DNA of 64,000 bases from Algoriphagus alkaliphilus (GCF_900103735.1 NZ_FMXE01000009.1:124001-188000); one strand, 5' to 3'; positions 33,753 through 43,305 are shown, counted from the first letter of the stretch. Notes: a model not told the origin generated them from the letters alone. Translations and numbers: made by a program.

Positions 33753-34088
33753 ATGTTCAACTTCTTTAGCGCAAAAACAAAAAAATACGAAGACATCCCA
33801 TCGGGCACTTTCCATGATATGATGCTTCAGCCTGATACTGTAATCATCGATGTAAGGACCGCCGGGGAGTTTACCGGAGGAAAAATTAGAGGAGCAAGAA
33901 ATCTCGACATCATGTCCGCTTCATTTGCCAATCAGGTAAAAAATCTTCCAAAAGATAAAGTATACCTTCTGTATTGCCGAAGTGGAAACCGAAGCGGTCA
34001 AGCCTGTGATATAATGGCTGATCTTGGCTTTGAAAAGTTAAAAAATCTCTCCGGAGGTATCATGCGATGGCCATTTGAGACGGTTTGA
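33753..34088 (+). CDS. Single-domain rhodanese-like sulfurtransferase
   Basis: The 111-aa protein is one rhodanese domain. It has the IDVRTAGEF entry motif (~32-40) and the active-site loop CRSGNRSG (75-82), whose Cys75 would carry a persulfide. There is no signal peptide, so it acts in the cytoplasm. Near sqr and tauE it probably passes sulfane sulfur, for example from SQR-generated persulfide, to an acceptor such as sulfite or glutathione-like thiols. It is the last gene of the run starting at tauE, 73 bp after the small membrane protein. Confidence 0.9.
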   Translation: MFNFFSAKTKKYEDIPSGTFHDMMLQPDTVIIDVRTAGEFTGGKIRGARNLDIMSASFANQVKNLPKDKVYLLYCRSGNRSGQACDIMADLGFEKLKNLSGGIMRWPFETV

Positions 34089-34118
34089 ATTTTAGGTTAA
34101 TTTTTGGGTTTAGAGTTA

Positions 34119-34149
34119 AAAAAGGTGAGTCATTCGGCTCACTTTTTTT
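34119..34149. terminator. Terminator between rhodanese and TIGR03643 genes
   Basis: GTGAG (34125-34129) pairs with CTCAC (34138-34142), flanked by an A-run and a T-run of seven, between two convergent genes. Stem is short but well placed. Confidence 0.7.
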
Positions 34150-34432
34150 ATCTTTTTGATATTTTGTTCAGGGCAATTCCCCGCTGCATCCGTGAATGAA
34201 ACGTATCCATGTCATCAGGACTTTTTTTCAGATGTTTTGTAGCACGTCCCTGCACGCGTGCGCGCCACATTTTGAAGGAACTTCGCTTCATGTTCCGACG
34301 CATGATTTCGATAGTCTCCCCCTCGGTGATACCAAATTGACCCAGTATGGCATCAAAAGGAGTTCTGTCTTCCCAAGCCATCTCTATGATCCGTTCGATA
34401 TCCTCGATCGATAGTTCCTTAATTTTTGTCAT
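34148..34432 (-). CDS. TIGR03643 family protein (photolyase-associated)
   Basis: This 94-aa basic helical protein (start MTKIKELSIEDIERIIEMAW) matches the TIGR03643/DUF2805 family, which is repeatedly found beside cryptochrome/photolyase genes. It contains ILGQFGITEGETIEIMRRNM and an Arg-rich middle (KMWRARVQGRATKHL), suggesting nucleic-acid binding. The ATG at 34432 is preferred over a TTG 9 bp upstream. It is divergent from the photolyase, with only 39 bp between starts. Function is not established. Confidence 0.85.
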   Translation of the reverse strand: MTKIKELSIEDIERIIEMAWEDRTPFDAILGQFGITEGETIEIMRRNMKRSSFKMWRARVQGRATKHLKKSPDDMDTFHSRMQRGIALNKISKR

Positions 34433-34471
34433 GTCAGTCAAACTTTACGTAGCACTGAAAGTTTCCTATAA

Positions 34472-35941
34472 GTGAATAAAATTTCCATCGTATGGCTTAA
34501 AAGAGATCTCAGGTTAAGTGATCATGAGCCTTTAACTGAAGCTATTTTTGCAGGATTTCCGGTGTTGCTGATCTATTGCTTTGAGCCAAGCTTGGTGGCA
34601 GCTCCGCAAAGTGACCTTCGCCATTGGAGATTTGCATGGGAAAGTCTGGAAGATCTTAATGCACGGCTGAAGTCTTTTCAAGCCTCAGTTGCTGTTTTTT
34701 ACTCAGAAGCATGGGATGTCTTTGAAAAGCTGAGCCAGGAAGTTCAAATCCAAGCTGTTTATTCCCATCAGGAAACCGGCATTAAAATCACTTTTGATCG
34801 AGATTTGCAAATGGCTGATTTTTTTAAAAAAAGCGGAATCGAATGGAAGGAATATACCCAACAAGGGGTACAGCGTGGCAGAAAAAACCGCGAGCACTGG
34901 AGAAATTCATGGTTTGGCTTTGCAAAAACTTCACTCAAAAATACAGATTTGAAAAAAGCGGTATTTTTCACTCTTTCAAGGCGGTTTTGGGAATCACATC
35001 CGCAAAGGCCCATCCCGGAGGCATGGAAAACGCCACATCCTCAGATGCAGCCAGGTGGCGAATCCAAAGCACGAATGTACCTCAAAACCTTCCTGGATGA
35101 TCGGGTCAAAAACTACAACCGACACATCAGCAAGCCTGAACTCAGTCGTAAAGGTTGTAGTCGCCTTTCACCCTATTTGGCTTGGGGCTGTCTCTCCATT
35201 CGGGAAGTTTACCAGCTTTCGGAGTTAAAGTCCACTGCTGGATTTCAATCTAGAAACTTCACCAACTTCCAATCCCGACTCCGATGGCATTGCCATTTTA
35301 TTCAGAAGTTTGAGTCAGAAAGTCGGATGGAATTTGAACCCATTAATCGGGGTTTTTTCAAATTTGAATATGAGGAGCGAAAGGATTGGATTGCTGCATG
35401 GGAAAACGGACTTACAGGTTTTCCCTTGGTAGATGCCAGTATGCGCTGCCTGAGAGAGACTGGTTATCTCAACTTCCGAATGCGTGCGATGGTAGTTTCA
35501 TTTCTTACGCATCATCTTGCTCAGGATTGGAGATCCGGCAAAAATCATTTGGCTAGGATGTTTTTGGATTTTGAGCCTGGCATTCATTACCCCCAACTGC
35601 AAATGCAGGCTGGTGTGACGGGGATCAATACCGTAAGGATCTATAATCCAATCAAACAATCTCAAGATCACGATCCAGATGGGATATTTATCAGAAAATG
35701 GGTGCCTGAATTATTCAAATTGCCCAATACGCTGATTCATACTCCTTGGGAATTAACTCCTATGGAGCAGCAAAGTCTAGGGTTTAAGTTGGGCTCAGAT
35801 TATCCATTTCCCTTGGTGAATTCTGAAATGGCAGCTGCAGCGGCTCGTAATCGAATTTGGGGAGCACAAAAGGATCCTGAGGTCGTGAAGGAATCAAATC
35901 GCATTGTAGAAAAGCATACCTTACCCAATCGCTGGGCTTAA
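34472..35941 (+). CDS. phr: Cryptochrome/DNA photolyase family flavoprotein
   Basis: The 489-aa protein uses FAD, and in most members an antenna cofactor, to repair UV-induced pyrimidine dimers with blue light or to sense light. The N-terminal photolyase domain starts [14 protein letters not shown] (~6-19). The FAD-binding domain has [20 protein letters not shown] and [13 protein letters not shown] with the WVPEL motif. The start codon is GTG. It belongs to the clade that cooccurs with TIGR03643 and DUF2256 rather than the classic class I E. coli type, where members are only partly characterised. CPD or (6-4) specificity cannot be read. Confidence 0.9.
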   Translation: MNKISIVWLKRDLRLSDHEPLTEAIFAGFPVLLIYCFEPSLVAAPQSDLRHWRFAWESLEDLNARLKSFQASVAVFYSEAWDVFEKLSQEVQIQAVYSHQETGIKITFDRDLQMADFFKKSGIEWKEYTQQGVQRGRKNREHWRNSWFGFAKTSLKNTDLKKAVFFTLSRRFWESHPQRPIPEAWKTPHPQMQPGGESKARMYLKTFLDDRVKNYNRHISKPELSRKGCSRLSPYLAWGCLSIREVYQLSELKSTAGFQSRNFTNFQSRLRWHCHFIQKFESESRMEFEPINRGFFKFEYEERKDWIAAWENGLTGFPLVDASMRCLRETGYLNFRMRAMVVSFLTHHLAQDWRSGKNHLARMFLDFEPGIHYPQLQMQAGVTGINTVRIYNPIKQSQDHDPDGIFIRKWVPELFKLPNTLIHTPWELTPMEQQSLGFKLGSDYPFPLVNSEMAAAAARNRIWGAQKDPEVVKESNRIVEKHTLPNRWA

Positions 35942-35942
35942 T

Positions 35943-36089
35943 ATGAAAAAAGAACATCTACCTGAAAAAACCTGCCTAGTGTGCAAGCGGCCCTTTTCTT
36001 GGAGGAAAAAGTGGGAAAAGAACTGGGAAGAGGTGAAATATTGTTCACAGCGCTGCAGTGGTGATGCCAAAAAATTTCGAAAAGCTTAG
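35943..36089 (+). CDS. DUF2256 zinc-ribbon-like small protein
   Basis: This 48-aa protein ([20 protein letters not shown]...) carries two CxxC-type pairs, CLVC and CSQRC, spaced as in a small zinc-binding domain, and is rich in Lys and Trp. It matches DUF2256, which typically lies next to cryptochrome/photolyase genes. Its ATG is one base after the photolyase stop, so it is cotranscribed. A role in photolyase function or RNA/DNA binding is suspected but not shown. Confidence 0.9.
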   Translation: MKKEHLPEKTCLVCKRPFSWRKKWEKNWEEVKYCSQRCSGDAKKFRKA

Positions 36090-36733
36090 CGGTATGCCCC
36101 AATATAGAATCCAAGCCAAAGAAGAAGCGGAAGGAAGTAGGCGATCAGCACAACTAAAGCACTTTCTTCGATAGTTCTCCTGCTTATAGAGTGAAAACCC
36201 AATACCCAGATTGCACCATAGATCAATTCGAATACATTGAGGACAGAAAGCGGATAATGAAACTTTTCCGCGACATTACTTGGCCCAACGAGCCAAAGCA
36301 CTGAAAGCGGTTCGAAATTTTGAATATCGAAATAGCTGACACTGCTGGAAGGATTCATATAAACCAGTAATCTGAGTAGCTCAGGAAAAATAAAGACCAT
36401 CTCAGCTACCAAAGCAAATCGCCACAGTTCTTTAAAATTGGCCTTGTATCCTACCATTAGGCCCATAGACCAAAACAGAAAAGCAATTACCGTGAACTTC
36501 CAAAGCAATGCAAATGGCGTCCATACGTAGCCAAGAGAATTGAAAATATGGAAAAACATCAAGCCTCCCTGTGATTCCAGCGATTCATAGCCGGGGATTG
36601 ATTCAAGGATCAGCGTGTTGGTCAAGTACCGGATGACCAAAAAAATGATCAGAAGTAGAAAAAAATAAATTCGTTTATCGAAATCTATTAGCTCTTTCAG
36701 TCGTTGTGCTAACGGTGAAGTGGGTTTTGCCAT
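36086..36733 (-). CDS. Uncharacterised five-helix membrane protein
   Basis: The 215-aa protein (from ATG 36733; the frame reaches a TTG 6 bp upstream) has about five hydrophobic helices, the first at ~22-42 after a basic N-terminus. Charged loops are short. It resembles YIP1-like multipass proteins in layout but I cannot assign a family. A -7 element CAAATCTA (TAGATTTG on the minus strand, 36760-36753) lies 20 nt before the start. Its stop overlaps the DUF2256 stop by 4 bp on the opposite strand. Confidence 0.75.
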   Translation of the reverse strand: MAKPTSPLAQRLKELIDFDKRIYFFLLLIIFLVIRYLTNTLILESIPGYESLESQGGLMFFHIFNSLGYVWTPFALLWKFTVIAFLFWSMGLMVGYKANFKELWRFALVAEMVFIFPELLRLLVYMNPSSSVSYFDIQNFEPLSVLWLVGPSNVAEKFHYPLSVLNVFELIYGAIWVLGFHSISRRTIEESALVVLIAYFLPLLLWLGFYIGAYR

Positions 36734-36752
36734 TTTCAATTGTTAAAGTAAC

Positions 36753-36790
36753 CAAATCTAAATGATTGTTTGGATTTCGCCTTAATTTTG
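36753..36790. promoter_or_regulatory. Divergent -7 elements between membrane protein and TPR gene
   Basis: TAGATTTG on the minus strand (36760-36753) and TAATTTTG on the plus strand (36783-36790) both match TAnnTTTG exactly and sit 20-23 nt before the respective starts. Confidence 0.5.
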
Positions 36791-36812
36791 CAATCAGAAC
36801 CAAAAGAAAGTA

Positions 36813-38009
36813 ATGATTAGTCCTGTTTGGAAAGTAATTTCGAGTTTGTTGTTAATGTTGGTTTCATGCCAGATTTTTGCCCAGGCAGGTGACCCTGCCG
36901 TGCCGGCCAATCCATCGGGGTATCTGTTGCTCGATAAAGGTCTGCAATACCGCGTAACCAAGTCAATCAATAGCATGTATGATTTTGACTTTGTGACTGC
37001 CGAACGGGATTTTGCAGTGATTATGTACCAATATCCGGAACACCCGCTCCCTGATTTTTTGATGGCTTTGGGCTATTGGTGGCGAATCGAGGTTGATGTG
37101 ACCAATACCAAATTCGATAAAATTTTTATTCAATACCTCGATCGTGCAAATGAGAAAGCAGAGCGGATGTATAAAGAAGATCCTAAGAACAAAGAGGCTG
37201 CGTTCTTTTTAGCGGCAGGATATGGTTTTCAGGGAAGGTTATATAGTGAAAGGAAGAGTTGGACTAAAGCAACTTGGGCTGGAAGAAATGCGCTGAAATA
37301 TATGGAACTGAGTAGGGGTGAAGAAGAATTCAATCCCGAGCTATTATTAGGTGATGCATTGTTTAATTATTTTTCAGTGTGGATCCCTGAGAATTATCCA
37401 ATACTCAAGCCCGTGATGGCACTTTTTCCAAAAGGAAATAAACAATTGGGGCTTCAGCAGTTAGAAACTGTGGCTTCAAATGCTTTTTACACCCGAGTTG
37501 AAGCGCAATATTTTCTTTTTCGATTGTATGCTTCTGAAGAAAAACGGCCTTATGATGCCTTGAGAATTTCGGAATATCTGCATACAAAATTTCCAAATAA
37601 TCCATATTTCCACCGTTCATATGCGCGGCACCTCTACACAGTAGGACGATGGACGGAGTCTGTGGAAAAATCAGTTGAGATTTTAGACAGAATCGAGCAG
37701 CGGCAATACGGCTACGAATCGAATAGTGGAAGATTCGCAGCTTTTTATGTTGCTGAATATAATAATCGGATCGGCAATAAAGCCGAAGCAAAAAAATACT
37801 ACTTGAAGACAGTCGCTTATGGAGAGGAATCAGAATCTCAGGAGAGCGGATATTATTTGCATTCTTTAATTCAGCTTGGGAAAATGGAGTCTGAGTCGAA
37901 AAATAAAGAACTGGCGCGAAAATATTTCGACCAGGTGAAAAAATATGCAAAGCGAAAACACCCCGCTCATAAAGAGGCTCGCGATTTTATCAAAAAGAAT
38001 AAACTTTAA
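36813..38009 (+). CDS. Secreted TPR-repeat protein
   Basis: The 398-aa protein has a signal peptide (MISPVWKVISSLLLMLVSCQIFAQ, cleaved near residue 24). The mature part is an array of helical hairpins with TPR character, for example NKEAAFFLAAGYGFQGRLY, NPYFHRSYARHLYTVGRW and a last one ending in the basic tail RDFIKKNKL. It should be periplasmic. No catalytic motif. Such proteins act as scaffolds; the partner is unknown. It is a single gene with its own -7 element 23 nt upstream. Confidence 0.85.
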   Translation: MISPVWKVISSLLLMLVSCQIFAQAGDPAVPANPSGYLLLDKGLQYRVTKSINSMYDFDFVTAERDFAVIMYQYPEHPLPDFLMALGYWWRIEVDVTNTKFDKIFIQYLDRANEKAERMYKEDPKNKEAAFFLAAGYGFQGRLYSERKSWTKATWAGRNALKYMELSRGEEEFNPELLLGDALFNYFSVWIPENYPILKPVMALFPKGNKQLGLQQLETVASNAFYTRVEAQYFLFRLYASEEKRPYDALRISEYLHTKFPNNPYFHRSYARHLYTVGRWTESVEKSVEILDRIEQRQYGYESNSGRFAAFYVAEYNNRIGNKAEAKKYYLKTVAYGEESESQESGYYLHSLIQLGKMESESKNKELARKYFDQVKKYAKRKHPAHKEARDFIKKNKL

Positions 38010-38179
38010 TTTAATTTCTCCCGTTTTAGAGATCTAGAACAGGAGATAATTTGAATTTTTTCAAGTGTGCAATGAGTTTAAACAGTATTCTTTGCCGATT
38101 TCCTTCAAAAGATTAACATTATTTTGATTTCCGCTTATCAAAAAGGGTTAAATCAATTTAAAACATTCATCAATTATAT

Positions 38180-38187
38180 TAACTTTG
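38180..38187 (+). promoter_or_regulatory. -7 promoter element of the Lrp-family gene
   Basis: TAACTTTG matches the Bacteroidota -7 consensus exactly, 31 nt before the start at 38219. Confidence 0.5.
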
Positions 38188-38218
38188 TACCACATAAAAT
38201 TTTGTAAATCCGAAAGAC

Positions 38219-38701
38219 ATGGATAATAACGTTAGAATAAAATTTGACAAAATAGATCGCAGGATACTTGAAATCCTTCAAGCAAATGCAAAAATCACCA
38301 ATGCCCAGTTGTCCAAAGACATTGGACTTTCTCCCGCCCCAACTCTAGAGCGAGTAAAAAAATTAGAGCAATCAGGCATAATTAAAAGTTACCATGCTAA
38401 ACTGGATCCGGAAAGAATTGGATTAGGTGTAAGCACTTTTGTGTTGGTAAGCTTAATAGGACATAACAAAGGAAACATTGATGCCTTTATGAAGGAGATT
38501 AATGAAATTCAGGAAATCATTGAGTGTCATCACATCACTGGAACAGGTGACTTTATTTTGAAGATCATTGCAAAAGATATTACAGCCTATCAGAAATTGA
38601 TGCTGGAAAAAGTTTCTGAGATCAAAGAGGTGGATTCCATGCAATCCATGGTAATTCTCTCTACCTTTAAAGATTCAAAAGTGCTCCCAATTCCTGCGTA
38701 A
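38219..38701 (+). CDS. Lrp/AsnC-family transcriptional regulator
   Basis: The 160-aa protein has the Lrp layout: N-terminal HTH (~8-65, starting FDKIDRRILEILQANAK with recognition part GLSPAPTLERVKKLE) and a C-terminal RAM ligand-binding domain (~80-150, including GTGDFILKI). Such proteins assemble as octamers and sense amino acids. The effector cannot be read, although the ilvE gene is 7 kb away. It is monocistronic, with a consensus -7 element upstream and a strong terminator downstream. Confidence 0.93.
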   Translation: MDNNVRIKFDKIDRRILEILQANAKITNAQLSKDIGLSPAPTLERVKKLEQSGIIKSYHAKLDPERIGLGVSTFVLVSLIGHNKGNIDAFMKEINEIQEIIECHHITGTGDFILKIIAKDITAYQKLMLEKVSEIKEVDSMQSMVILSTFKDSKVLPIPA

Positions 38702-38724
38702 GTAAGGATTTAAGAATAAATTTA

Positions 38725-38750
38725 GGGCGGCTCAACCGCCCTTTTTTTTT
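38725..38750 (+). terminator. Intrinsic terminator of the Lrp gene
   Basis: GGGCGG (38725-38730), loop CTCAA, CCGCCC (38736-38741), then a run of ten or more T residues. Confidence 0.93.
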
Positions 38751-38759
38751 TGAAAAAAT

Positions 38760-39302
38760 ATGACGGAAAATCCCTGGCAAACGCTAAAAGTATCGACAGT
38801 ATATGAAAATCCTTGGATAAGGATGGAGCACCATGATATTGTGAATCCTATCGGAAAAGAGGGGATTTATGGTGTTGTTCATTTTAAAAATCGGGCAATA
38901 GGGGTTATCCCGATTGACAAGGAAGGGAATACCTGGCTTATTGGCCAATATCGGTATGCATTGAAGGAATATTCCTGGGAAATCCCCATGGGTGGAGGGC
39001 CAAATGAGTTGGATCTAATGGAATCCGCCAAACGGGAACTGAAAGAGGAAACTGGATTAACTGCCGAGAAATGGACTCAAATCATGAAAATCCACACCTC
39101 GAATTCGGTGACCGATGAGCTGGGCTTCGTCTATATGGCAGAAGATCTTACTCAAGGCGAAACTGAATTCGAGGAAACGGAAGTACTTCAGGTCAAAAAG
39201 CTTCCCTTTCAGGAAGCACTTGATATGGTGATGTCCGGTGAGATCACAGATAGTTTAAGCATAGCAGGAATATTAAAGGCCGCCAGAATATTGGGATTTT
39301 AA
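38760..39302 (+). CDS. NUDIX hydrolase, ADP-ribose pyrophosphatase-like
   Basis: The 180-aa enzyme has the NUDIX box GGGPNELDLMESAKRELKEETGL (about residues 79-101), preceded by YSWEIPMGGG, the pattern of ADP-sugar pyrophosphatases that cleave ADP-ribose into AMP and ribose-5-phosphate. The REx2EExG core is intact (RELKEETG). The exact substrate could be another nucleoside diphosphate. It precedes the MATE gene by 4 bp and is likely cotranscribed with it. Confidence 0.88.
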   Translation: MTENPWQTLKVSTVYENPWIRMEHHDIVNPIGKEGIYGVVHFKNRAIGVIPIDKEGNTWLIGQYRYALKEYSWEIPMGGGPNELDLMESAKRELKEETGLTAEKWTQIMKIHTSNSVTDELGFVYMAEDLTQGETEFEETEVLQVKKLPFQEALDMVMSGEITDSLSIAGILKAARILGF

Positions 39303-39306
39303 TACT

Positions 39307-40674
39307 ATGACTCTTAAAGATCACTTAAATACAACTTTTCATCTGGCATACCCTGTGATGTTGAGCCAACTCGGACAGGTGTCTGTTGGTGTGGCAGACA
39401 GCATGATGGTGGGCAGGCTGGGTGCATTACCGTTGGCAGCAGCTTCCTTGGGCAATAGTATTTTTTTCGTATTGATGATGTTTGGAATTGGAATTTCCAT
39501 GGGAATTACCCCCTTGATTTCCATTGCGGAGGGAAAAGGGAAAATCAAACGAATTTCCCGATTGTTTACCCATGGCTTGTGGATCAATCTTGCAACAAGC
39601 ATTCTGCTTACAGCAATTGTTTTAGGCTTGTCGCAGGGGTTGTTTTTTCTGAATCAACCCGAGGATGTCGTAGTTCTGGCGATTCCTTACTTGCTCATAA
39701 TTACAGCTTCTCTGATTCCAATGATGGTTTTTCAGACCTTCAAGCAAATGGCAGAAGGGCTCTCGCAGACCAAACAAGCCATGTACATCACCATTTTTTG
39801 CAACTTGATCAATATATTTCTCAACTGGGTGTTAATTTGGGGGTATTTGGGTGCACCTGCCTTGGGATTGAACGGGGCAGGTCTTGCCACTTTGATTTCA
39901 AGAATTTTAATGATGGTTTTGATGGGGGCTTATATTCTGTATTCGAAGCGCTATCAAATTTATCAATTCAGCCTTTCCATTCGGAACGCAAGTTTGCCCA
40001 TGATTTACAGGATCTTGAAAATCGGTGTGCCAACAGGCTTTCAGTTTATTTTTGAAGTTTCAGCTTTTAGTGCTGCTGCAATCATGATGGGCTGGATAGG
40101 CGTAAATGCCTTGGCAGGACATCAGATTGCACTCAATTTAGCATCGATCAGCTACATGATGGCGACAGGCCTGGCTACTGCTGGAATGATCCGGGTAAGT
40201 AATCAGATTGGAAAAGGTAACCCAAAAGCAATGCGGGAGGCGGGTATGGTGGTGTTTGGAATGGTAATCGTTTTCATGTTCAGTGCTGCGGTGCTTTTTG
40301 TCGCAGCCCGATTCTTCTTGCCAACCTTATACATCGACGATCCGGAAGTGATTGCCCTAGCGGCTTCCTTGCTGATCATTGCCGGTCTTTTTCAACTCTC
40401 TGACGGGGTACAAGTAGTAGGGCTTGGAGTATTGAGAGGAATGGAAGATGTAAAAGTTCCCACATTAGTGACCCTGATGGCCTATTGGGTTTTGGGATTA
40501 CCCTTGGGTTATCTTTTCGCTTTTGAGTTTGGTATGGCTGAAAAGGGCATTTGGTATGGCTTACTGATAGGGTTGAGCATCACTGCGGTGATCCTGTTTT
40601 ACAGGTTTCATGCCTTGAGCAAAAGGCGACTACTCGAGAAGCCGGTTCCTCATGTTCATTCATCAATTCCGTAA
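39307..40674 (+). CDS. MATE-family multidrug/Na+-coupled efflux transporter
   Basis: The 455-aa inner-membrane protein has about twelve helices in two MATE halves. It opens with FHLAYPVMLSQLGQVSVGVADSMMVGRLG, the family pattern at helix 1, and repeats the theme in the second half (LKIGVPTGFQFIFEVSAFSAAA). It belongs to the NorM-type cluster that exports cationic drugs against Na+ or H+. It follows the NUDIX gene by 4 bp. Confidence 0.93.
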   Translation: MTLKDHLNTTFHLAYPVMLSQLGQVSVGVADSMMVGRLGALPLAAASLGNSIFFVLMMFGIGISMGITPLISIAEGKGKIKRISRLFTHGLWINLATSILLTAIVLGLSQGLFFLNQPEDVVVLAIPYLLIITASLIPMMVFQTFKQMAEGLSQTKQAMYITIFCNLINIFLNWVLIWGYLGAPALGLNGAGLATLISRILMMVLMGAYILYSKRYQIYQFSLSIRNASLPMIYRILKIGVPTGFQFIFEVSAFSAAAIMMGWIGVNALAGHQIALNLASISYMMATGLATAGMIRVSNQIGKGNPKAMREAGMVVFGMVIVFMFSAAVLFVAARFFLPTLYIDDPEVIALAASLLIIAGLFQLSDGVQVVGLGVLRGMEDVKVPTLVTLMAYWVLGLPLGYLFAFEFGMAEKGIWYGLLIGLSITAVILFYRFHALSKRRLLEKPVPHVHSSIP

Positions 40675-40732
40675 AAGGAGCTTCTGTTTTTGCGGCTAAG
40701 GGCTATATTCGAACAAAACTAATTTGAATTTT

Positions 40733-42082
40733 ATGAAGCGACTTTTAGTACTCTTTTTAGGGGTTTTAACCTCTGTTTCCTCTTTTTCCCAACAGCCAGC
40801 AGTGCTTTCCCAGCGTGCACAGGCTGAAGTGGTCGATTCTTGGTTGGAAGATCGAATTCAGAATCTTTTGCCAAGTCTCATGACTGAAACAGGCATAGAC
40901 ATGTGGATTGTGATGTCTAGGGAGTACAATGAGGACCCGGTGATCCGTACGCTATTGCCTGCAACTTGGCATGCTGCCCGTAGAAGAACTATTCTGGTTA
41001 TGTATCAGCCAACACCAACCGCAAAGGTTGAAACCTATGCAGTAGCACGATATGACGTGGGAAAATCCTTCAAAAAAGCATGGGATCCAGAAGCACAGCC
41101 TGATCAATGGAAAGCACTGATGGAAATCATTTCTGCAAAGAATCCTAAGAAGATAGGACTAAACTTTGCCAAGGATTATGGTCATGCAGATGGTTTGACA
41201 CATTTTGACCATGAGGAATTTCTTAAAAATCTTCCTTTAGAATATAAAGCTAAAGTAACTTCCGCTCAGACTTTGGCTGTGAGATGGCTTGAGACGCGTA
41301 CTCCGGCAGAAATGGCCACCTACAAGCATATTCAGGAATTAGCGCACTACATTATTGCTGAGGGGCTTTCTAATCGGGTCATCACTCCCGGCGTGACGAC
41401 CACTGAGGATGTGGTTTGGTTTTATAGGGAAAAAATAGTGGAGATGAAGTTGGATACTTGGTTTCACCCAACGGTAGATATTCAAAGGCCGGATCCTGCT
41501 TCGGATGAGGCAAGCCGTTCTTTCGCCGTCAGGCCAAGTGAGCAAGTGATTATGCCGGGAGATTTGCTCCACATTGACTTTGGGATTACGTATTTGAGAC
41601 TAAATACCGACACCCAGGAATTGGCTTACGTCCTGAAAGCAGGAGAAACAGAAGTGCCAAAATACCTTCAGGATGCATTGGCTGTAGGGAATCGTCTACA
41701 AGACATTCTGACCTCTAACTATGTGGCAGGAAGAACAGGAAATGAGATTCTCAGAGAAGCGAGAAAGGTGATGCAAACAGAAGGAATTCGTGGCACCATT
41801 TACACGCATCCTTTGGGCTATTATGGTCACTCAGCCGGACCCACTATCGGCATGTGGGACAATCAGGGTGATACTCCTGGGGCAGGTGATTTTCCACTCC
41901 ATGCCAATACTGGCTATGCAATTGAGTTGAACGCCGTTGTTTTTGTCAAAGAATGGAACAAGGATGTCAGGGTGATGCTCGAAGAAGGCGCCTTCTTTGA
42001 CGGGAAAAAAGTCACCTATTACAATGGCCGGCAGAAGTCAATTTTAGCGATTCCGAGAGTAAGCGACTATTTGGGTTATTGA
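40733..42082 (+). CDS. Secreted M24-family metallopeptidase (Xaa-Pro aminopeptidase-like)
   Basis: The 449-aa protein has a signal peptide (MKRLLVLFLGVLTSVSSFSQ) and a creatinase N-terminal domain followed by the pita-bread M24 catalytic fold. All five metal ligands are visible: the Asp of LLHIDFG, the Asp eleven residues later in LNTDTQ, the His of YYGHSAGP, the Glu of YAIELNAV and the Glu of LEEGAF. It should be exported and remove N-terminal residues from proline peptides. I start at ATG 40733; a TTG lies 9 bp upstream. The end overlaps the convergent MFS gene by 7 bp. Confidence 0.9.
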   Translation: MKRLLVLFLGVLTSVSSFSQQPAVLSQRAQAEVVDSWLEDRIQNLLPSLMTETGIDMWIVMSREYNEDPVIRTLLPATWHAARRRTILVMYQPTPTAKVETYAVARYDVGKSFKKAWDPEAQPDQWKALMEIISAKNPKKIGLNFAKDYGHADGLTHFDHEEFLKNLPLEYKAKVTSAQTLAVRWLETRTPAEMATYKHIQELAHYIIAEGLSNRVITPGVTTTEDVVWFYREKIVEMKLDTWFHPTVDIQRPDPASDEASRSFAVRPSEQVIMPGDLLHIDFGITYLRLNTDTQELAYVLKAGETEVPKYLQDALAVGNRLQDILTSNYVAGRTGNEILREARKVMQTEGIRGTIYTHPLGYYGHSAGPTIGMWDNQGDTPGAGDFPLHANTGYAIELNAVVFVKEWNKDVRVMLEEGAFFDGKKVTYYNGRQKSILAIPRVSDYLGY

Positions 42083-43257
42083 TGAGCTAAATAGGTTTTT
42101 CGGTCTCTTTTGATAAAAAATAAGATCAAAAATGCCAGAAAAGCAACACCTCCCGAAGCAAGGAAAACGAGTCTAAAATTCTCGGGATTGTTTGCATAAA
42201 GCCATCCCGAGATCACCGCTCCGACGCCGATGCCGCTTTCCAGGAAGATATACATTGTCGCAAGTGCTCTTCCTCTGAATTTATCCAAAGAAAGATCCAC
42301 CACCCAAGCAGTCGTAGTAGGACTGTACATGCCCACCGCAGCTCCAAAAAGAACCCCTGAGGAGAGTAATACTGCCTTGCTTTCTGCATAAGCTACCGCA
42401 ACCATCGCCAACATCATACAGACTACAGCTGCTCTCAGGACTACCACTCGTCCATATCGGTCAGAAGTCTTTCCTGCTATAAGTCGGATACCCAAAGAAG
42501 AAATAGTAAAAACAGCAAAGAATAATCCTTTATTTTTAATTCCAAGATAAGTGGAAAAGTCTGGTATAATGGTCAGAACTACTCCGAAAGAGAATACTGA
42601 GAGAAATAAAATTATTGAAGGTAAAAGGACCCGTTTTTCGATGATCTCATGCCGATTGAGCCTGAACATGCTAAGGGAAATCGGCTCCTTTTCCTGAAGG
42701 GTTTCCTTAAGTTTGAGTAAAATCAGAATAGAGAAAATCGCTGTAAAAGCCGCGCAATAAAAAACCGTGTTGATTGACCAAATGCTCGCAATCCAGCCAC
42801 CCATAGCTGGTCCTGCGGCCATTCCCAGCGAACCAAAAAGCGATTGGATTCCCATGGCCTCCCCCCTTTTTTGAAAAGGAACGATATCGGCAACGTAAGC
42901 GGAAGCGCCGGTGGGAGTGAAGCCTGCCGAAAATCCATGAGCAAATCTTAAAAACAGGAATCCTGAAACAAAGGTCAACAGCGGATACAGCAAGCCTACC
43001 ACAAAACAGACCGTTGCACCTACCATCATCACTGGAATCCGGCCGATTTTGTCTGCTAATTTTCCACTGAACGGCCTGGAAAGTCCAGCCGAAAGGGTGA
43101 ATAAAGCAATGATCAATCCTTTGTAATCTTCTCCTCCCAGAGAACTCAGGTATGCCGGGAGTTCGGGAATGATCATATTGAATGATGAGAAAAAGAGAAA
43201 GGAGCTAATGCAAAGCAGAAAAAAATCAACCGTGTAAAAAGAGGGTAAAGGGCGCAT
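42076..43257 (-). CDS. MFS transporter
   Basis: The 393-aa protein has twelve hydrophobic segments and the MFS loop motif between helices 2 and 3 (SGKLADKIGRIPVMM) with a second copy in the other half (AGKTSDRYGRVVVL). It belongs to the drug/sugar-type MFS branch; the substrate is unknown. I start it at the ATG at 43257, since the frame up to 43293 begins at TTG inside the prfB terminator. Confidence 0.9.
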   Translation of the reverse strand: MRPLPSFYTVDFFLLCISSFLFFSSFNMIIPELPAYLSSLGGEDYKGLIIALFTLSAGLSRPFSGKLADKIGRIPVMMVGATVCFVVGLLYPLLTFVSGFLFLRFAHGFSAGFTPTGASAYVADIVPFQKRGEAMGIQSLFGSLGMAAGPAMGGWIASIWSINTVFYCAAFTAIFSILILLKLKETLQEKEPISLSMFRLNRHEIIEKRVLLPSIILFLSVFSFGVVLTIIPDFSTYLGIKNKGLFFAVFTISSLGIRLIAGKTSDRYGRVVVLRAAVVCMMLAMVAVAYAESKAVLLSSGVLFGAAVGMYSPTTTAWVVDLSLDKFRGRALATMYIFLESGIGVGAVISGWLYANNPENFRLVFLASGGVAFLAFLILFFIKRDRKTYLAHQ

Positions 43258-43277
43258 CCGGTTTAGAAATGGAAAGT

Positions 43278-43305
43278 AAAAGGCCGAAAACAATTCCGGC
43301 CTTTT
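43278..43305 (-). terminator. Intrinsic terminator of prfB
   Basis: AAAAGGCCG (43278-43286) pairs perfectly with CGGCCTTTT (43297-43305), immediately downstream of the prfB stop on the minus strand. Confidence 0.9.

Noticed and set aside
37405-37950. Long antisense open frame (181 codons, minus strand) over the TPR gene
   Set aside because: It is the shadow of a well-supported gene; composition is low-complexity and no family pattern is visible.
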